From Spirosoma oryzae (GTDB lineage Bacteria; Bacteroidota; Bacteroidia; Cytophagales; Spirosomataceae): DNA of 64,000 nt. Position 1 is the first letter of the stretch, and the number at the start of each line of letters is the position of its first letter. Positions 24,821 to 32,948 of the stretch are shown in pieces. The stretch lies in contig NZ_PVTE01000012.1 in the NCBI RefSeq assembly GCF_003002825.1, forward strand, positions 1 through 64,000, given 5' to 3'. A program made the position numbers and the translations under genes. The notes under the pieces are model-generated. The model searched no databases and was not told the DNA's origin. It saw only the letters and a list, made by a program, of their open reading frames with translations.

Positions 24821-25897
24821 CTACTGCGCCAGTCGCTGATAGCGTTTCCAGTAGTCGGCGGCCACGGCGGGCCAGGTAAATAAAGCCGCCTGTTTCTTCA
24901 CCGCTGACTCGCGCAGCAAATCCTGCCCGAAATGATGCAGGCCATCGTGCACCGTTTTGGCCATACTCTCCGGTTCGAAATTCTCGAAATAGTAAGCTAC
25001 CTTCCCCCCTACTTCGGGCAGGCTGGTCAGCGTCGAACTGAACACGGGCTTGCCGAACGTCATGGCTTCAGCGACGGGCAGGCCAAATCCTTCCGACAGC
25101 GAGGGAAACAGAAATGCGTCGCAATGCGCGTATAGCCACAACTTTGTCGACTCATCGACTGCACCGGGCATAAACAGCCGGTCGGCAACGCCCAGTTTGT
25201 CGGCCTGTTCGCGGATGTGCTGCGCGTAGGGATGCTTATCGGGTCCGGCCAGTACGAGCTTGTAGTCGGGGAAGGCTTCGAGCAGCGGCAGCAGCGTGTG
25301 CACGTTTTTCTTCGGGTGAATAACGCCCACAAACAGCAGGTACGGCGTATCAGCCAGACTGGCCACGGCAGGTGGTGTCTCAACAGGCGCTTTCGCCGGG
25401 TCGACAGCCAGGCCCGTATAAATCACGTCCAACGGCACATTCGCCGGTACGTTCAGGTGCGACCGGACTACGGAAGCGGTGTACGCCGAGCCGGCGGTGA
25501 TCAACGTCGCCCGGTCGATCTTGCGTTGCAGCCGCGCCAGTTTACGCGCTTTCTTGGCGACGGAATAATCGGTCCGCTCCAGAAAATTCAGGTCGTAGAT
25601 GGTCAGCATCAGCTTGCTGTTCCGCTGCCGGATCGGACTGGGTAAGTATGTCGAATCCTGATGCAGACAATGCCAGACGTCGTACGAACCGGGCACCCAC
25701 AGCTTGCGCATCGCTGATGCTTCGATGTACTGCACATCCGACCCGAACACGCCCGTTTGTCCTTGGGGCACCAAAAACGTGAGCGTCCAGTCGGCGGGGC
25801 GTTGCCGAACCAGTTCCTGACTCAGATGCAGACAAACCTGCCCCAACCCGCTGTTGAGGTCCCGCATCCGCTCTGCATCAATAAAAAGAGAAGGCAT
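24821..25897 (-). CDS. Glycosyltransferase family 4-type protein
   Basis: A 358-aa GT-B-fold glycosyltransferase. The nucleotide-sugar-binding half has HPKKNVHTLLPLLEAF (about 193-208), the E-x7-E motif in SEGFGLPVAEAMTFGKPV (about 283-300) and TSLPEVGG (about 305-312). No membrane segment is present. The acceptor is unknown. It stands alone between a convergent membrane gene and an upstream amidohydrolase separated by an ACAGGATT palindrome, so the genetic context gives no pathway. Confidence 0.88.
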   Translation of the reverse strand: MPSLFIDAERMRDLNSGLGQVCLHLSQELVRQRPADWTLTFLVPQGQTGVFGSDVQYIEASAMRKLWVPGSYDVWHCLHQDSTYLPSPIRQRNSKLMLTIYDLNFLERTDYSVAKKARKLARLQRKIDRATLITAGSAYTASVVRSHLNVPANVPLDVIYTGLAVDPAKAPVETPPAVASLADTPYLLFVGVIHPKKNVHTLLPLLEAFPDYKLVLAGPDKHPYAQHIREQADKLGVADRLFMPGAVDESTKLWLYAHCDAFLFPSLSEGFGLPVAEAMTFGKPVFSSTLTSLPEVGGKVAYYFENFEPESMAKTVHDGLHHFGQDLLRESAVKKQAALFTWPAVAADYWKRYQRLAQ

Positions 25898-25914
25898 TGA
25901 TAAGAAAAGGTATA

Positions 25915-25976
25915 GACAGGATTACAGGATGAACAGGATTTGAAAAGCATCATCCTGTCAATCCTGTAATCCTGTC
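25915..25976. repeat. ACAGGATT-family palindrome
   Basis: The left arm 25915-25940 begins GACAGGATTACAGGATG and continues ACAGGATT; the right arm 25950-25976 contains CATCCTGTCAATCCTG and TAATCCTGTC. The arms pair almost fully. The right arm ends 7 bases from the amidohydrolase stop (25984). Confidence 0.9.
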
Positions 25977-25983
25977 GAAAAAA

Positions 25984-27609
25984 CTAGTTACCGCCGGAAA
26001 GCTTACCTGCTTTTGGTGCTACGCCCGGCTGCGTAATTTCAAATTTTTCGGTTGCCTTGGCGTCGGCCACGATTTTGCGGACGTCAGCCAGCAGTTTTTT
26101 AGCGTCGTACACCACACCGTCTTTTACCGTGTACGTAACCCCGCCCACACGCTCGACTTCGTTTTTCTCGTTGAGGTGGATAGCGCCCGTTCCGTACAGC
26201 GTTTTCAGATTGGCCAGTGGGTTTTCCTTGACGATCACAAAATCAGCCAGTTTGCCCACTTCCACCGACCCGATCTGATCGGCCATACCCAGTGCTTCGG
26301 CCCCTTTGATCGTAGCCGCCCGCACCACTTCGAGCGGATGAAAGCCCGCTTCGCGCAGGAGTTCGAGTTCGCGAATGTAGGCAAAACCGTAGAGTTGGTA
26401 AATAAACCCGGAATCCGAGCCCGTCGTGACGCGGCCACCCCGGTTTTTGTAGTCGTTGATAAAGGCCATCCAAAGCTGGTAGTTCTTTTTCCAGGCCACT
26501 TCCTGCTCCGTTCCCCAGTTTTGCCAGTACGATCCGTGCGAAATCCGACTGGGTCCGTAGAAGCGCCACAGACTAGGCAGCGTATAGTCGTCGTGCCACT
26601 CCGCCCGCCGGGCCAGCATCAGTTCACGGTTCGCTTCGTAGATGTTGAACGTCGGATCGAGCGTGAAGTCGAGTGCGATCAGCTCGTCCATCACTTTGTT
26701 CCAGCGGTCGGTACCGGGTTTGGCGGCCTGTTGCCAGAGATTCCCCGCTTCCGTAAACCGGTCCTGCTCATTGTTATAGTTATAGGTAGCCGGATAGTTC
26801 TGCACGGTTTTGTCTTCGAACAGGGCTTCGGGCAGACCGTACCAGTGCTCCATCGACGTCAGTCCCGCCTTGGCCGTTGCCAGCGCATTCATCCGGGCCA
26901 CTTCCAGCTGCGCATGGTGGCAGGCCGACCGCAGGCCCAGCTTCTTATTTTCTTCCAGCGCGGCCCGGAACACCGTGGGTTCGGCCCCGAAAAACTTGAT
27001 TCCGTCGGCACCGCGTTTGGCGTTCTGCTGCACCCACGCCCGTGCCTGTTCGGCTGTCGTGATCGACTCTTTGGCCCCCTGCCCGAATACGGTATACGCT
27101 TTGATACGCGGGGCTATGATTTCGTTGCGATCGCTTTTCGCCCGCTGATCGAGCACCCAGTCGAGACCATTCCCGCAGCTTGGGTCGCGAATTGTCGTGA
27201 TACCGTGTCCCAGCCAGAGTTTGAACACATAGTCGGCACTGGCACCCTGCGCCTGCCCGCCGATGTGCCCGTGCATGTCGACAAAGCCCGGCATCAGGTA
27301 CATCCCGTCGCAGTTCAGTTCTTTGTCGGCTGGTCCGGATGTCGGTCGGCTTTTCGGGTCGACGGGGACACCTGGATAGCCAACCTGTTTGATCTGGGCA
27401 ATCCGATTTTTCTCGACCACAATATCGACGGGCCCCATCGGGGGTGCCCCGGTGCTGTTGATGAGCGTAACGCCCCGGATAATCAGCCGGCCGAATGGCC
27501 CGTCGCCCTGATTACGCGCCGACGCTTTGTCGACCTGCGCCCGCACCAGCTGACTATTGACAGCCAGCAACAAACAACCAACGATCAGTTTTCGTATAAC
27601 TTTTGGCAT
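25984..27609 (-). CDS. Exported amidohydrolase-family protein
   Basis: A 541-aa metal-dependent hydrolase with a signal peptide (residues 1-24, LVRAQ). The fold is the amidohydrolase TIM barrel with a small beta domain at both ends: the metal motif DMHGHIGG (about 107-114), a later histidine in SACHHAQLE (about 225-233), and the D of TTGSDSGF (about 395-402). The ending, with GSVEVGKLADFVIVKENPL (about 447-465), is the imidazolonepropionase/dihydroorotase-like tail. Substrates in this group include cyclic amides and dipeptides; none can be assigned here. A start at ATG 27609 gives a good signal peptide. Confidence 0.85.
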   Translation of the reverse strand: MPKVIRKLIVGCLLLAVNSQLVRAQVDKASARNQGDGPFGRLIIRGVTLINSTGAPPMGPVDIVVEKNRIAQIKQVGYPGVPVDPKSRPTSGPADKELNCDGMYLMPGFVDMHGHIGGQAQGASADYVFKLWLGHGITTIRDPSCGNGLDWVLDQRAKSDRNEIIAPRIKAYTVFGQGAKESITTAEQARAWVQQNAKRGADGIKFFGAEPTVFRAALEENKKLGLRSACHHAQLEVARMNALATAKAGLTSMEHWYGLPEALFEDKTVQNYPATYNYNNEQDRFTEAGNLWQQAAKPGTDRWNKVMDELIALDFTLDPTFNIYEANRELMLARRAEWHDDYTLPSLWRFYGPSRISHGSYWQNWGTEQEVAWKKNYQLWMAFINDYKNRGGRVTTGSDSGFIYQLYGFAYIRELELLREAGFHPLEVVRAATIKGAEALGMADQIGSVEVGKLADFVIVKENPLANLKTLYGTGAIHLNEKNEVERVGGVTYTVKDGVVYDAKKLLADVRKIVADAKATEKFEITQPGVAPKAGKLSGGN

Positions 27610-27687
27610 CGCAAACAACGTTAGAAGACTAAGCTAGTCAGCAAGATACACAGCCGTCCACTAGATTTGACAAAAATTAGCCCTGTT

Positions 27688-27918
27688 ATGTCCACAGTCA
27701 TCATTCATGTTCCAGATGAGAAGAAGGATGTGCTTATTAATTTCCTTCGCTCAGTACCATACGTAACGGTCGAAAACGACCAACCAGTGCCGACCCAAAC
27801 AACGGATTGGCAACAGCTACGAGGTGCGTATGCGCACGTGGGAATTACGTCGGCTATGTTGGCGCAGGAAAATCAAATTGAAAAAGAGCGCGAGCGTAAC
27901 CAGCCATTCCCTCAATGA
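27688..27918 (+). CDS. Putative antitoxin of a PIN toxin-antitoxin pair
   Basis: A 76-aa acidic protein from ATG 27688 (an upstream TTG would add 7 residues). It begins with a beta-strand (MSTVIIHVPDE), then helices, and ends in a charged tail (IEKERERNQ). I recognise no named antitoxin family. Its stop overlaps the start of the PIN gene by 4 bp (ATGA), the classic coupling of type II antitoxin and toxin. The pairing is inferred from this layout. Confidence 0.65.
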   Translation: MSTVIIHVPDEKKDVLINFLRSVPYVTVENDQPVPTQTTDWQQLRGAYAHVGITSAMLAQENQIEKERERNQPFPQ

Positions 27919-28328
27919 CTACTTACGTTTTAGACACTAATGCAGTACTGGCTTATCTGGTGGGCGAACCGGGCACCGACGTAATCGAAGCCCTGTTTAT
28001 CCGCGCGGAAGCTACTTTGTGCCAACTATACATGCACGCTATCAATGCATACGAGCTGTATTATCAGTTTTATCGACATAAAAATGAAGACGAAGCAAAT
28101 CAGCTTTGGCGCAATATTCTTCAATTGCCGCTCACTGTTTTGTATACGTTTAATGAGGAAATTGTAAAAACGGCAGGTCGGATGAAAGGAACATTTAACT
28201 TGTCTGTTGCCGACTCGTTTTTACTGGCGCAGGCCATCCTACTCGATGCCACCGTCGTCACATCCGATCACCACGAGTTAGATACTGTCGATCAAACGGG
28301 TACTGTATCTTTTCACTGGTTCCGATGA
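27915..28328 (+). CDS. PIN-domain toxin (VapC-like ribonuclease)
   Basis: A 137-aa PIN protein, probably an RNase. Acidic active-site residues are in place: D7 (YVLDTNAVLAYL), E47 (INAYELYYQF), D100 (LSVADSFLLAQA) and D118 (VTSDHHELD). Length is normal for VapC. The start overlaps the antitoxin gene by 4 bp, and its own stop overlaps the next gene start by 4 bp, so three unrelated genes are translationally linked. Confidence 0.9.
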   Translation: MTTYVLDTNAVLAYLVGEPGTDVIEALFIRAEATLCQLYMHAINAYELYYQFYRHKNEDEANQLWRNILQLPLTVLYTFNEEIVKTAGRMKGTFNLSVADSFLLAQAILLDATVVTSDHHELDTVDQTGTVSFHWFR

Positions 28329-29272
28329 AAGCCTTCGTCACGAAACACTTCCTGCTCCTCGTCATCGTCGCGGCTATCGTATTTGCCCTGGCGATGAAAG
28401 CAACCATCTTTCAGCAGGCGACGGTTCACGACGTACCGATGACCGAGCCATCTGCCTCCTTTCGACAGTACTGGCTCAGCGGTAAAGCCGAGTTGAACCG
28501 CTATAGTCTGGAACAGGCGCAGTACGGCGCGCTGAACGCCGGCGATGCGATGCTGATTTTCGCTACCGAAGATTTTCGGACCGATCTGCACGTCAAAGCA
28601 GAAACGCCCGAAAGCCGCGACAAGGCCGTGCCGGTGCTGAAAACGAACCTGGTCAAACGCTTTACGACCGGCATTTACGATTATTCGCTGTTTACGTCGG
28701 TATTCACCCCTATCAACAACCCTACGTTTCCGAATACACTGAAAGTCAGCACCTCGGAACAGGACTGGCTCGGGCACAGTTACCTGCAAATCGACTATGG
28801 CAACAACGGCTATCAGATCGACGGCCGATCGTATCTTGAAAAGGAAGTCCACGACGCGTACTCCGTGCCGAAGGTCATGCTGGAAGACGAACTCTGGAAT
28901 CGCATCCGGCTCGATCCGGGCAAGTTGCCGACAGGCTCGATCAAGCTGATTCCGGGAACGATGACGGCTCGACTGCGGCACAAGCGGCTGGACCCGCTCG
29001 ACGCAACGGCCAAACTCGACGATTACGAGGGCGTACTGTTTCCGGGTCGCAACCTGAAAGCGTACCGACTCGAATACCCGACCGACGAGCGTAATCTGAT
29101 GATTGTGTTCGAATACGTGTTTCCCTACAAAATCGTCGGCTGGACGGAAACCTATACAAGCAACGACAACCTTCTGACCTCCCGTGCCGTTCTGAGAACA
29201 ACCATTCAGTCGGATTACTGGAATCATAATGCCCCGGCCGACAGTGTGCTGCGCGACACACTGATGCACTAG
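28325..29272 (+). CDS. Conserved Bacteroidota envelope protein, unknown function
   Basis: A 315-aa protein with an N-terminal membrane anchor or signal (hydrophobic residues 9-24). The rest is soluble, periplasmic by prediction: SFRQYWLSGKAELNRYSLEQ, then LVKRFTTGIYDYSLFT and GRSYLEKEVHDAYSVPKVMLEDEL (key part GRSYLEKEVHD, about 163-173). Similar proteins are sometimes labelled septum formation inhibitor Maf, but I see no Maf motif. It overlaps the PIN toxin gene by 4 bp and is followed 21 bp later by a lipoprotein; the three may be one transcript. Confidence 0.65.
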   Translation: MKAFVTKHFLLLVIVAAIVFALAMKATIFQQATVHDVPMTEPSASFRQYWLSGKAELNRYSLEQAQYGALNAGDAMLIFATEDFRTDLHVKAETPESRDKAVPVLKTNLVKRFTTGIYDYSLFTSVFTPINNPTFPNTLKVSTSEQDWLGHSYLQIDYGNNGYQIDGRSYLEKEVHDAYSVPKVMLEDELWNRIRLDPGKLPTGSIKLIPGTMTARLRHKRLDPLDATAKLDDYEGVLFPGRNLKAYRLEYPTDERNLMIVFEYVFPYKIVGWTETYTSNDNLLTSRAVLRTTIQSDYWNHNAPADSVLRDTLMH

Positions 29273-29293
29273 TCGCCCCCAACCCAATCCTGT

Positions 29294-30052
29294 ATGCGAT
29301 TTATTCCCCTCCTGCTCCTACTTTTTCTGGCTGCCTGTTCGTCGAACAAAGACAAGCCTACTAAAACTGACGAGCCTACGTTCACCGTCATTTTTCTGGA
29401 CAAAACCCGCTCCGTGAACATCAACAAGGCGTTCGTCGCCCGGAAATATCAACAGGCTATCAACGAGATCATCGAGCAGAATATCCACCAGAAAGGCGAC
29501 CGGCTGGAGGTGTATTTTATCCACGAAAACACGGCGAAAGCCCGCGCCCTGAACCTGACCGTACGCAGCGAGATGGAGGACGTATCAGCCGCCAGTCCGA
29601 CGGATCGTGAAGCGGCCGAAACAGAATTTACCCTGCTGCTGAACCGGGAGAAAGCGCAGATGCGCCAGCGCGTGTTGCAGGAACTGGCCGAGCAGAACAC
29701 CGGCTCCTCGAATCAGGCAACCGACATCTGGGCGAGTTTACCCGTACTGGCCAAAGCCAACGAATCGGGGGCTACGGTCAAGGCGTACTACCTCAGCGAC
29801 ATGGTGGAAAGTGTTAAGGGAAGCAACCGGCGCGACTTTCAGGTGAAGCCTCCGAAAGACAACGCACAAGCCGAAGACTGGGCCAAAACCGATGCCAAAT
29901 CGCTGAAACGGTACGAGATCGGTAGCCCCGACATCACGATGATTTTACCCTTCGAACCCAACGCGTCGGTAAAGCAAAACAACCCTACCGTGACCCAGTA
30001 CTGGCAAACACTATTCAACGAGCTGGGCGTCGCCAGCGTTGAAGAACAGTAG
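29294..30052 (+). CDS. Lipoprotein with VWA-like fold
   Basis: A 252-aa lipoprotein (LFLAAC at about residues 10-15). The body has a beta-strand ending in FLDKTRSVN (about 34-42), a variant of the D-x-S-x-S metal-ion-dependent adhesion site of von Willebrand A domains, and a later strand AYYLSDMVES (about 165-174) with the second conserved D. Residues between are helical and charged. VWA proteins usually act in protein complexes. It is followed by a perfect palindrome and then convergent genes. Function unknown. Confidence 0.6.
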   Translation: MRFIPLLLLLFLAACSSNKDKPTKTDEPTFTVIFLDKTRSVNINKAFVARKYQQAINEIIEQNIHQKGDRLEVYFIHENTAKARALNLTVRSEMEDVSAASPTDREAAETEFTLLLNREKAQMRQRVLQELAEQNTGSSNQATDIWASLPVLAKANESGATVKAYYLSDMVESVKGSNRRDFQVKPPKDNAQAEDWAKTDAKSLKRYEIGSPDITMILPFEPNASVKQNNPTVTQYWQTLFNELGVASVEEQ

Positions 30053-30062
30053 GTGGTTTACC

Positions 30063-30119
30063 CCCGGTCCCTGAAGGGGGAGGAACTCCCTTTTGGCTCC
30101 TCCCCCTTCAGGGACCGGG
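30063..30119. repeat. Perfect 22-bp palindrome in a convergent gap
   Basis: Arms 30063-30084 (CCCGGTCCCTGAAGGGGG, then AGGA) and 30098-30119 (TCCTCC, then CCCTTCAGGGACCGGG) are perfect inverted copies with a 13-base loop. It begins 10 bases after the lipoprotein stop (30052) and ends 10 bases before the metallophosphoesterase stop (30130). There is no U-run. It looks like a dispersed palindromic element, not a simple terminator. Confidence 0.9.
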
Positions 30120-30129
30120 AATAATCAAG

Positions 30130-31014
30130 TTATTCCGTCGTTGCGGAAGCTACTTCCGTACCGATCGAGAATTCATAGCCAACGCTGAAACCAGAAAAGT
30201 CGCGTTTCAGGCAGTACGATGTCAGTACCAGTCCGTCGCCGTCGCGCCGGACGGAGAGGTAATGAAACATAGGTTTGTACTCCGTAGCCAGATCGGGCAG
30301 GCGGCTGGGCGACGTGTTCAACGGTTGCCGTAGTCCCCCCCCGCCACCAATCACCAGGAACGTTTTGCCCTCAAATTCGTAGCGCTCGAAGGCGTGCGAA
30401 TGGCCCGTGATAAACAGTTTTGCTTTTGGCGACGCAATGTAGGCGGGTACAAAACGCTGTTGCACCAGTTTCGATGAACCTACCAGCTTGCTGTTCGAAT
30501 ACGGCGCGTGGTGACAGGTAACGATAATGACATGGATAGCCGGGTCGGCATCGAGCACAGTCAGTATATCTTCGTACCACGACTGCTGCTTTACAATCTC
30601 GTCGCTCGACATGGTACTGAAGTTAGAGTTCAGCATGACAACGGCAATACCGTCGGTCACCTGCACGTAGCCGGTATTGACGTGATCCGGGAAGCGCAGC
30701 TGAAAATTACGGGCACCTTTGCGGGGTCGACCCATGACGTCGTGATTGCCCATAATGGCATACACCGACGTACCGACCGAGCGGCACTTCTCCAGAAACT
30801 GATCGATGGTGCGCCATTTCCGGGTCCGGAAACCCAGCGACACAATGTCGCCCAGCCAGTACAGGACCGTAGGGTGTAGTTTGACGATATGGTCCAGAAT
30901 CGTCTGGGTTGCTTTGGTATTCTGGTGCGTCCGCAGTACCAGCCGTTCGACAAACATTGGGGCCTGCGTATCACTCAGGAACAGAATATCGGGATGTTGT
31001 TCGGTGTCGTTCAT
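30130..31014 (-). CDS. Calcineurin-like metallophosphoesterase
   Basis: A 294-aa enzyme without a signal peptide. The metal-ligand blocks appear in order: LSDTQ (about 13-17), YWLGDIVSLG (about 51-60), IMGNHDVMG (about 88-96), TCHHAPYS (about 163-170) and ITGHSHAFERY (about 203-213), the D-GD-GNH-H-GHxH set of calcineurin-like phosphoesterases. It lies 20 bp after the preceding gene in a four-gene operon with a glycerophosphodiester phosphodiesterase and two outer-membrane proteins. Phosphoester or phosphodiester substrates are likely; specifics unknown. Confidence 0.9.
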   Translation of the reverse strand: MNDTEQHPDILFLSDTQAPMFVERLVLRTHQNTKATQTILDHIVKLHPTVLYWLGDIVSLGFRTRKWRTIDQFLEKCRSVGTSVYAIMGNHDVMGRPRKGARNFQLRFPDHVNTGYVQVTDGIAVVMLNSNFSTMSSDEIVKQQSWYEDILTVLDADPAIHVIIVTCHHAPYSNSKLVGSSKLVQQRFVPAYIASPKAKLFITGHSHAFERYEFEGKTFLVIGGGGGLRQPLNTSPSRLPDLATEYKPMFHYLSVRRDGDGLVLTSYCLKRDFSGFSVGYEFSIGTEVASATTE

Positions 31015-31034
31015 GCGTAGTTATCATTCACTTG

Positions 31035-31682
31035 TTACCAACGTATCAGCCGGTAATTCAGTTGTAGCTGGGCGGCAAAAGCTGCGTTTTGCGACGCGAC
31101 GGCATCGTACCATTTCAACTCGCCCGACACCCGGAAGCGGGGACCAAGAGGTTGCGTGTAGGAAGCAGCGGCCATCCAGCCCAGACTGATCGTGCTGGTC
31201 TGTACGATACTTTCGTAATCGAGCCGGGAATGAACGATGTAGACGCCCGTCCCACCCGTTACGGATAAGCGCCGGGCAATACTGCGTTCGTTGCCACTGA
31301 GCCAGGCTAATGGCATCTGGAAAATAGCCAGCGTGGGAATAGCCGACACGTAGACGCGCCCTTCCGTATTATTGACGCGACCCCGGTACGAATACATCGT
31401 CGTCCAGCCACTTTCCAGGCCCAGCCGCAGCCGGTGATCGGGTACCCACAGTGCCCGGACCGTCAGGGGAACGCCAAAGCGGCTAAGCTGTGTGTTGGAT
31501 AGCGTAGCGGGAACGCCTAAGTGTGTCGAGTAATAGGATAAGCCCCCACCCACCGACAGGACAACGGAGTAAGGCCCCCGCGTCCGGCCCGTATCGGCCA
31601 CCGCCCGTTTTTGGGCCAATGCTGGTGTTGCCAGTGTACCGAGTACCAGCAAACCCAGCGTAAATTTGACTACGTAGTTCAT
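31035..31682 (-). CDS. Outer-membrane beta-barrel-like protein in a phosphoesterase operon
   Basis: A 215-aa protein with a signal peptide (cleavage after ALAQ, about residue 23). It has paired beta-strands with aromatic ends (YSVVLSVGGGLSYYSTHLG and so on) and ends in LQLNYRLIRW, a typical barrel terminus. No enzymatic motif. It sits 3 bp after the glycerophosphodiester phosphodiesterase and 20 bp before the metallophosphoesterase, suggesting a role in handling the same substrates. Confidence 0.65.
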   Translation of the reverse strand: MNYVVKFTLGLLVLGTLATPALAQKRAVADTGRTRGPYSVVLSVGGGLSYYSTHLGVPATLSNTQLSRFGVPLTVRALWVPDHRLRLGLESGWTTMYSYRGRVNNTEGRVYVSAIPTLAIFQMPLAWLSGNERSIARRLSVTGGTGVYIVHSRLDYESIVQTSTISLGWMAAASYTQPLGPRFRVSGELKWYDAVASQNAAFAAQLQLNYRLIRW

Positions 31683-31685
31683 GGC

Positions 31686-32948
31686 TTACTGTTGTATGTA
31701 GTGGTAGTAGGCAACAACGCAGGGGTAATTCGACAGAATACCATCGAAACGGGTGCGGTCGATAAACTCCTGAATGAACTGCGGCTCGTCCAGGGTCCAC
31801 ACAAACACGGACCGCCCTTCGGCTTTCATCACGTCCACTTCCGCTGACTGATCGCCCAGTGTCCAGCGGGGAGCCCAGATGTTGGCGTTGATACTACGAG
31901 CGATACTGGTATCAAGCTCGCACAGCACGGGTGTATCGGCTTTTTCGGGTAAATCCCGGTAAAGCGAGACAGCTTCATCGCTTGGCAGACCAATCACAAT
32001 CTGCAAGGACCGGCCGGCGGCTTTCGCCCTTTGCATGTACGTACGCTGAATGGATTGTACCTGCGTCATCGACCGCACGTATTTGGTATCGAGCCAGACA
32101 AAACTCAGGTCGGTATTGTTGACCACCGTTTCCAGTGCTTCCTCCAGTGTTGGAATCTTCTCGCCGTTCACCAGTCGTACGAACGTAGCAAGCTGTTGAT
32201 AGGTATACGATTCGATAGCCCCGGCCAGCCCGTTTTTCTGGATCAACCGCAGGTTCAGCGTATTGTCGTGGTACAGAATCGGTATGCCGTCTTTCGTATA
32301 ACGCACGTCGACTTCGATACCTGTCGCCCCCAGCCGCGACGCCATTTTGATGATTTCCAGTGAGTTTTCCGACGCGGGCAGTAAATCGGACGTTCGGCCG
32401 CCTGCCCGGTGCGCAAGAATCGAGAACGATCGCGAATTCAGTGGTCGGGTGTAGGTCATCGTCAGCTTCTTGCTGGGCAAAACTCCGTCGTTACCATACG
32501 CCCCACTGATTACGAGCGTGTCGCCGGTGGCCAGCGACCCTGAAAATGGGCTGACAACACCATTCCGCCGAACATTTACCGTCAGTTGCACCAGGCCGAT
32601 CTCCGTATTTTGCAGCCGACGCCAGTATCCAGACACGCCCAGACCGTTGAGCTGTTGCTGCGGCTCCATGTCAAAATACCCAACGTTCGACGTATACACG
32701 GACAGGTGGTGCGACGTGTCGGCTCCGTTGCGGATGTACGTCCACTTCAAAACGACCTGCGGACCAAATACGTCGGAACCATCGGTAACCGTATAGACGC
32801 CGTTAATGGCCTGTCGAACCGACGTCGAGAAGCGACCCGCTCCCGTAGCGGCCGAAAACGTGTACGGCACGGGGGCGTCGTATTCCTTACGGCACCCCGT
32901 CAAGGCGGCTATCAATAGCCCGAACAGAAGTAGATAACGTGTCATCAC
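31686..32948 (-). CDS. Glycerophosphodiester phosphodiesterase-family lipoprotein
   Basis: A 420-aa lipoprotein (LIAALTGC, cysteine at about residue 19). An N-terminal beta-rich region of about 160 residues precedes the GDPD TIM-barrel. The GDPD signatures are AHRAGG (about 176-181), ENSLE (about 190-194), GIEVDVRYTKDGIPILYHD (about 205-223) and IPTLEEAL. These hold the His, Glu and Asp residues that bind metal and catalyse hydrolysis of glycerophosphodiesters. It overlaps the upstream outer-membrane gene by 4 bp, so translation is coupled. The N-terminal domain is not recognised. Confidence 0.85.
   Translation of the reverse strand: MMTRYLLLFGLLIAALTGCRKEYDAPVPYTFSAATGAGRFSTSVRQAINGVYTVTDGSDVFGPQVVLKWTYIRNGADTSHHLSVYTSNVGYFDMEPQQQLNGLGVSGYWRRLQNTEIGLVQLTVNVRRNGVVSPFSGSLATGDTLVISGAYGNDGVLPSKKLTMTYTRPLNSRSFSILAHRAGGRTSDLLPASENSLEIIKMASRLGATGIEVDVRYTKDGIPILYHDNTLNLRLIQKNGLAGAIESYTYQQLATFVRLVNGEKIPTLEEALETVVNNTDLSFVWLDTKYVRSMTQVQSIQRTYMQRAKAAGRSLQIVIGLPSDEAVSLYRDLPEKADTPVLCELDTSIARSINANIWAPRWTLGDQSAEVDVMKAEGRSVFVWTLDEPQFIQEFIDRTRFDGILSNYPCVVAYYHYIQQ

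Noticed and set aside
26176-27624. 482-aa plus-strand ORF antisense to the amidohydrolase gene
   Set aside because: Long antisense ORFs are common in GC-rich genes with this codon bias. The peptide is R/H/P/V-rich without motifs, whereas the minus strand has a complete hydrolase with signal peptide and metal sites.
28325-29272. Annotation as Maf septum-formation inhibitor
   Set aside because: No Maf nucleotide-pyrophosphatase motif is seen and an N-terminal membrane anchor is present.
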